From Leptobrachium leishanense (taxonomy: Eukaryota > Chordata > Amphibia > Anura > Megophryidae): a stretch of 64,000 nt of DNA. Both the position numbers and the translations under genes were made by a program. The notes beneath the pieces are model-generated. The model ran no database searches. It worked only from the letters and a program-made list of their open reading frames with translations, and had not been told where the DNA came from. Below are positions 58,478-64,000 of the stretch, one piece after another. The stretch spans positions 60,888,735 through 60,952,734 of the forward strand of contig CM019070.1 of NCBI GenBank assembly GCA_009667805.1, read 5' to 3'. Position 1 is the first letter of the stretch. Each line of letters begins with the position of its first letter.

Positions 58478-59124
58478 TAAGTTTCACTTTTCTTTCTTTG
58501 AATAGACCTGAATGTTTTACTTATGTTGGTGAATGGTGTTGATTTTTGTTTGTGTTAAGCAACTAAATATGTATAATTTATATGCTTTACAACCATAGAA
58601 CAGTTTACCATTGCAATCAGGTGGTCTTGTTAAAGCTAGAATTTTTGACAGTTATCAGGATTTAAAAGTATTTATACTTGGTGCTACATTACACCATACC
58701 ATATTACTGCACAATTGGCAGTGAAGGGGAACTCAAAGTTTCAAAACTTTTTCTTAGTGCTATGGCCAGGACAATATATTCACAATCACACTGTGGCTAT
58801 GAGAGTTGAGCAGTATACATCTGACAGCAAAGACACATCATCCCTACCGTGAGCGCACAGTGCTTCCTGAAACTGCAGGGCACAGCATTGTTGCAATTAG
58901 TCTTTTTTATAAAGGAGCAGATAATAGATGGATGGGTTGGGTTTATATAAACAGAAGCAATGTGCTTGTTACAGTAGCTATACAAATAATATGGCTGAGT
59001 TCAAAGCCACTTGTATACTATCTGGGGTAAACATATGGATGCTTCTATACATAACTAGTCTAGTGAGGAACAGTCTTGTATATAGTTAAATGCTGCACAT
59101 AGGGGAGACAGGAATTAAAACGAT

Positions 59125-59743
59125 CAGGGTTATTCAGAGGAAGGTGAAACTCTGGAGAACGTTGAGAAGTGAAAATTCCAGGTCAAAACAGCCTAACCAG
59201 AAATGTTTTCTCATTTATCTCACTATCCAAATCAGCTATTTTGACCTAGAATTTTCACTTCTCCAAAAGTTCTCCAGAGTTTCACCTTTCTCTGAATAAG
59301 GCTAGGGTCAGAGTGGGGCAGTCGGAACGCGCGTGCAGACGCACTAAATCACGGCGGCAGTAGCAGCACATAACGGCCAATGACGGCCAATATACGCAGT
59401 ACGTGCGTACGAAAGTGCGCCGACACCACGCAACCAGCAAATGAACGCATTTTTATCAGAACGTGAAACCGCTGCTACTGACGTACAAAGTGCGCTGCGG
59501 CCGCATAGCAGCGTGTGTGCGTGATTAGGAGATGTCAGACGCTGCTAGTGTGCGGCCAACATAACGTTCAAACAGCCGGATTTCCCTAGACTTCTTTTTA
59601 CCCCACCGTCATGAAATACGTCCAGAATTGCGCATCGTCTGACCACTTAAGCGTATTCCGTGAAAAAATGCGTGCGCACGCATCGACGTACATTTTGACG
59701 GTGGCTGCAGAAAATGCGCTCATCTGTCCCTAGCCTTACCCTG
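59125..59743. mobile_element. Palindromic MITE interrupted by a Harbinger MITE
   Basis: CAGGGTTATTCAGAGGAAGG at the left; the right terminus CTCTGAATAA is cut from its CCCTG by the Harbinger insert at 59300-59735. Confidence 0.7.
59300..59735. mobile_element. PIF/Harbinger MITE, 436 bp
   Basis: Ends GGCTAGGGTCAGAGTGGGGC and GCTCATCTGTCCCTAGCC; flanks TAA (left) and TTA (right), one mismatch. Internally like 17357-17781. Confidence 0.85.
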
Positions 59744-60596
59744 ATAATCGATTGTGTAAATATATATTTTTTTTAGCTCAAGATGAAAATGAATACAGCA
59801 AACAAGCGAAATACAAACCAGAACATATTAAAGTTATTCCGCTGGTAATGTCCCTTTACGGATAATTTTCTTGGAACATATTTGACATTTGTCAATTTGA
59901 CAGCATACGCATCTTTTATCTAAATGCTACCTACGATAGACTGAATGAACACAAGCTTTATGACCAAAAACCTTTAGGAAGCAGAAGAACTTTGCGAATG
60001 CAGCAGTAAAATAAATCCATTGGATGTGCTGTTGTCAGTATTCATTTGGTAGTTATATAAAATGCACAACAATATTTTCCTGTAAATCTCACTCAAACAA
60101 TGAAATAACATTAAACAGTTGAATGTATTGCTAATAATAAACACACATACTTTTAAATCTCTTTCTCTTGAGTTGCTTGTCCCTTTTTCTCCTATTTCAT
60201 TTGGAAACAGCTTAACCTACCTCTACTTACCTCTTGTGTATCTGGAAGGCGTACTCTATATTAAGAAGAGGACTTGGGAAGGTCTGCTTCTTCTGCAACC
60301 GAATTGTTACTGTGGCTTAAACATACATAAAGCCAAAACCAAATGCTTTTGTAATACAACTCTAAGCTCCACCTATTGCACTAGAAGGCAGCTACGAGTA
60401 ACTATACTTAAAATATTAAACATTCAGAAAACAGTTACCTAGTTTTGAATATTAAGTAAGCTCTGAAACACATTTTAAAAAGGGACACTACCACCAAAAC
60501 TAAAATCGCCTTCTTGTGTTTATTTTATGTTGCTGATATCTTACATGTGCTTTGTTTATCTCTTGTATGTTTAGTTAAGAAAATAATTTACTCTAT
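59744..60596. other. No feature recognised
   Basis: Possible location of the non-coding first exon or promoter of the minus-strand FMO, but nothing specific is visible. Confidence 0.3.
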
Positions 60597-61486
60597 CAGG
60601 GTTATTCAAAGGGAATCGAAAAGTCACCGCACATTCGGTGACTTTTCGTTCTCTTCAATTCGGCTTGATTTGGCGATCCTGCGGTGTATTCAGCAAGCAC
60701 CACAGGGCAGTCATAGCGCAAGGAAAAGCCGCCGAAAACCTGCCGAACACTCACCGAAAAACCCAGGCGAATGCACACCGAAACCCGCAAAAACATCTGG
60801 ATTAACCCCGCCGAAGATGCCGGAGAAATCCGAGCAGGAGTCGATCAGAGCGCAGGGCAGCCGCCGGAAAAACCCGACACCACAGACGAATGGAGTGAAA
60901 AAAAAACCCAGTACGCTTGAATGTTTGAAAAGTGAAACGCTGTTTGCAAAGAAACTACTGAGCGAAAATGTCGGAAATTTACATATAAGATCCAATGTAT
61001 GATAATAAAAAGTTCTGTTACAGAAAAAAGAAAAAACGTTCAAAAAAATTATTAGTAAAAAGGAAAAAAATTTGCAAAAAATCCCAAAAAATGCTTAAAA
61101 GATCCTAAAAAAGCTATGAATAAAAAGACTTTTTACTGCAGAATATTATAATGAACAGTTTATTAGATATTGAATTAAAATGGGAATATTTTTAACATTG
61201 AAGCCTATGGGATTCACCTGAATAAATCTGCTGCATGAAGCCACCGAATGGCAGGGCAATTCGGCAGATTTTCACTGGTGGTTTTTGTTCTCTGAATAGA
61301 TGAAGCTATGGGGATTTCACTGCCCTCAAACAGGCACAGAACAGGCACCGTATGTGCAGGCAATTCGCCATTTTGGCAAACTGCCTGCTCTCTGGGTAGC
61401 CGAATTGCCAAGAAAGGTAACCAAATGCTGATTTTCAGCGTTCGGTTACCTTTCGGCGACCATTCGGATCTCTTTGAATAACCCTG
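60597..61486. mobile_element. CAGGGTTATTCA MITE, ~900-bp subtype, 890 bp
   Basis: Starts CAGGGTTATTCAAAGGG, ends CTCTTTGAATAACCCTG, TAT on both sides (60594-60596, 61487-61489). Collinear with 57546-58477. Confidence 0.85.
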
Positions 61487-61489
61487 TAT

Positions 61490-62479
61490 ATGTGTCACTG
61501 GGTGCATTTATTTTGTGATCTTTTGTGTTGTAAACTGCCACCCCACAGTATCTTTACCTCACTTGGTCCTCACTGTGTGGTTTTGTCCACAGAATGGAGT
61601 CTATGGGTCAGGCACCGGCTCACATCATTGTTTTGTGTGGGATGTATTCAAAGGACATATCCAGGGGGTAGATTAATAGTATTTTAAGCTCCCTGTCATA
61701 TCTCATTCAGCTGCCAGCTCTTATCTCAGGTAGCCCAGAGAACAATAGCTTTATCTAAACATTCCCTCCTCCACTGCAATAACTGGTAAATATTGTAGAT
61801 AAAATAAACAAGAGCTACAAAGCAAAGCTTTTGGTAAATGTTGCACCATGGGAAAAATCCAGAAAATGGAACCTGGAGATAAAGTACCCAAATTTTATTT
61901 TTCCTTTTTACATGCAATTACTTCAGACAAATAAAAATGAAAACAGCAGCGTGTGTTTTATAAAGTGGTTTTATTTGTAATGCACAAGCAATCAAGTAAC
62001 AGCTTATGTAAGTGGTAGAGTCCCTTAAATTTAGAATTTAAAAACTAGACATTAAAGAGTTAAATCTGCATCCTGTAAGTTCCTACTTTAATATTCCAGT
62101 TAAATTTACGACCTGCAAGTCTCTGTAAATACTAGAGAAATTTGAAAGCAAACTGCAAGTCCTTACTGTAAAATTTCCATCATTAGAGTAAAACCGTGCA
62201 GGTCTGGGATTTATAGCACAATGTACATTTATTGGATTTAAAATAAGTCTCGTAATTATGGAATTTACAGTAAAAGTGCGCATGTCCAGAATTTACAGTA
62301 AGACACATTTTTTCCGGGGTTTGCAATAAGACACACGTCTTGGCTTTACAATGCGCATGTCCAGGGGTTTAATTTTAAAACATGCTACTCGCAATCTCCA
62401 TACAGTAAGAGCTGGACAAATACATTAGATTGTGCTACAGGCATCTAAAAAGCCATGTATCAAACCCTTTTATTTCATT
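61490..62479. other. No gene recognised
   Basis: A/T-rich. Around 62040-62340 short phrases such as AATTTACAGTAA and CTGCAAGTC recur irregularly, suggesting an old degenerate tandem repeat. Confidence 0.4.
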
Positions 62480-63165
62480 CAGCAGGTTTAATCAGGCGAA
62501 TCCCATAGGTTTCAATGTTAAAACTATTCCCGTTTTTATCCAATATTTAATAAACCGTTTATTCTTTTAATCTGCAATAAAAAATTATCTTTATTAATAA
62601 ATTTTTTAGGATCTTTTAGGCATTTTTCGAGATTTTTTTCGGCAGACATTTTTCCGCTTTTTTTTTTAAACAGTTTCTTTTTTCTGTAACAGACCTTATT
62701 ATTATTATTCATAGGACATTATATGTTAATTCCAGGCATTTTCATTCAGTAGTTTTTTTTTTGCAAACAGCGTTTCAATTTTGACACTTTCAAACTTTTT
62801 TTTTCTTTTTTAACTCTGTTATTTCCGGCCACTGGTCGTCGCTGTGTACGGCGGATCATCGGCCTTTTCCGCATGGGTTTGGCAGGTTTGCTGCGGATTA
62901 TCAGATCAGATCGGATCTGATATTTTCTGCAAGGGTTTAAAAAAAAAGAAGCTGCAAAACCACAGAAATTATCGGATCCAATCTTTTTGGCGGTTTTGCA
63001 GCTTTTTCCTTTTTTTTTTCATTCAACGGCTTTACAGAGGCTTTTCCCCGCACTCCAGGGACCCTGCCGTGAATGCAAAATTCACCGCAGGGTGGGTAAA
63101 TTTGATTCCCCGAAGTGCAGGGAACAAGAGAGCACCGAAATGTCGGCGACATTGAATAACCCCTT
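62480..63165. repeat. Diverged GGGTTATTCA MITE, left end lost
   Basis: Shares TTTAATAAACCGTTTATTC and TTGCAAACAGCGTTTC with the ~900-bp subtype and ends ACATTGAATAACCCC. Confidence 0.55.
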
Positions 63166-63550
63166 TAAAGTATCAGACAGAGGATATCAAGAGGACAGCG
63201 ACAGGACATTTCCCAAGTCCTAAGTTAACTGGATCATCTTATGAATTATTATCCAACAGATGAGCGCTAAGGATAACCTTACTGGCTGATTGTCCACAGA
63301 TTTGACATGTTGACTGTAGTTCAGAGTCTCCAGTTTTAGTGACTCTTTGAGCACATACTAGTTGACAAATGTTGAAAAAAGAAACCATGTAAAATATTAT
63401 TTAGGCTTGGTTTCTATTTTACTTGGCCTTCGCAAGTTTTATGTGTGTCAATCAACAACATAATAATAATGATTTAGTAACCTGGTGATCTCCAGCTGAT
63501 AATGACGCAAGAGGTGATGTGTGTCTTGTTACTGTGCCAGCAAGTTTTTT

Positions 63551-63870
63551 TGGGGTTTACAACTTTATTTAAAACATTTGTGAATTGAGGTGATTTTCTG
63601 AGTCTTGTCACTGTGCCAGCAAATCTTTTTGGGGCTCACTAATTTCTTTAAAACACTTGGGAATTAAGGTGATCTTCTGTGTCTCGTCACACAGCCAGCA
63701 ATTTTTTTTGGGGCTCACTAATTTCTTTAAAACACTTGGGAATTGAGGTGATCTGTGTCTCGTCATACAAAAAGTACCACGCTGTATTTTGGGGCTTGCT
63801 AATTTCTTTAAAACATTTGTGAATTAAGGTGATCTGTCTCTTGTCATTGGCTGCCAGCTATCAGTGTGTC
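63551..63870. repeat. Tandem ~80-bp repeat, four units
   Basis: TTTGGGGCTCACTAATTTC begins units at about 63551, 63630, 63709 and 63790; each has GTGAATTAAGGTGAT-like and GTCTCGTCAC-like blocks. Confidence 0.85.
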
Positions 63871-63960
63871 TCACGGAGTTATACCAGAGTTATTTAAATC
63901 TTTATACCAGAGTTGAATCAGAGTTCTGTATATATTAATCTATATATCACTCACCAAACC

Positions 63961-64000
63961 ATGTCTGAAAGAACAAAAAGGACTGGCAGAAGCTCCCAGA
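63961..64000 (+). CDS. Possible ORF start at the window edge
   Basis: ATG at 63961 in fair context (ACCATGT) opens 13 codons (MSERTKRTGRSSQ) to the end of the window. It follows a tandem repeat array, so it could be the start of a transposon gene; this is a guess. Confidence 0.25.
   Translation, partial: MSERTKRTGRSSQ

Overview
The window looks like non-coding-rich vertebrate DNA, most probably from a frog with a large genome. It has spliced genes with GT/AG introns of 0.4 to 7 kb. The rest is mostly stacked transposons of types common in amphibians: PIF/Harbinger, hAT, Tc1, TTAA-flanked elements, CR1 and L2 LINEs, a Gypsy remnant and retroviral LTRs. There are no bacterial features. The organism call is an inference from repeat content and gene structure, not from a species-specific marker.

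The host genes are two flavin-containing monooxygenases (FMO). One lies on the minus strand at 36303-54799. All eight coding exons are present with exact splice sites and join into a 530-residue protein. It carries the FAD motif, the NADPH motif, the FMO fingerprint and a C-terminal hydrophobic anchor. The other, on the plus strand at 4136-8242, shows only the last three coding exons; its 5' part must lie upstream of base 1. The two genes converge tail to tail across about 28 kb of repeats. Both would encode ER-membrane enzymes that oxygenate N- and S-containing compounds with NADPH.

Layout. 1-1730: 3' half of an autonomous hAT element, with tandem repeats behind the transposase gene. 1731-~3000: 5' fragment of an endogenous retrovirus (minus strand) with a tRNA-Lys primer-binding site. 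3038-3523: an unrecognised open frame. 4136-8242: FMO tail. 9243-12560: CR1-type LINE (minus). 14172-15533: hAT element carrying a minisatellite. 16921-20908: a 4 kb hAT element swollen by nested MITEs. 22182-26590: another hAT copy split by a 3.6 kb PIF/Harbinger element whose two genes both appear intact. 27534-29150: Tc1 element with an open transposase. 30768-31990: broken Gypsy 3' end. 33370-33959: a hAT MITE. 36303-54799: the full FMO gene, whose introns hold an L2 LINE, a solo LTR, several MITEs and a polyadenylated 28S rRNA retrocopy. 55027-56483: dead Tc1 copy. 57392-64000: MITEs, an 80-bp tandem repeat and a possible ORF start at the edge.

The strongest evidence for mobile-element boundaries is target-site duplication. 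I could read 8-bp duplications for five hAT insertions (one more with mismatches), 3-bp TTA/TAA for Harbinger elements, TA for two Tc1 elements, 5 bp for a solo LTR and about 10 bp for the 28S retrocopy. I found no operon-like or defence-like system. The most unusual content is the two-gene Harbinger element beside its own deletion derivatives, the 28S retrocopy, and the unrecognised ORF next to the retroviral fragment.
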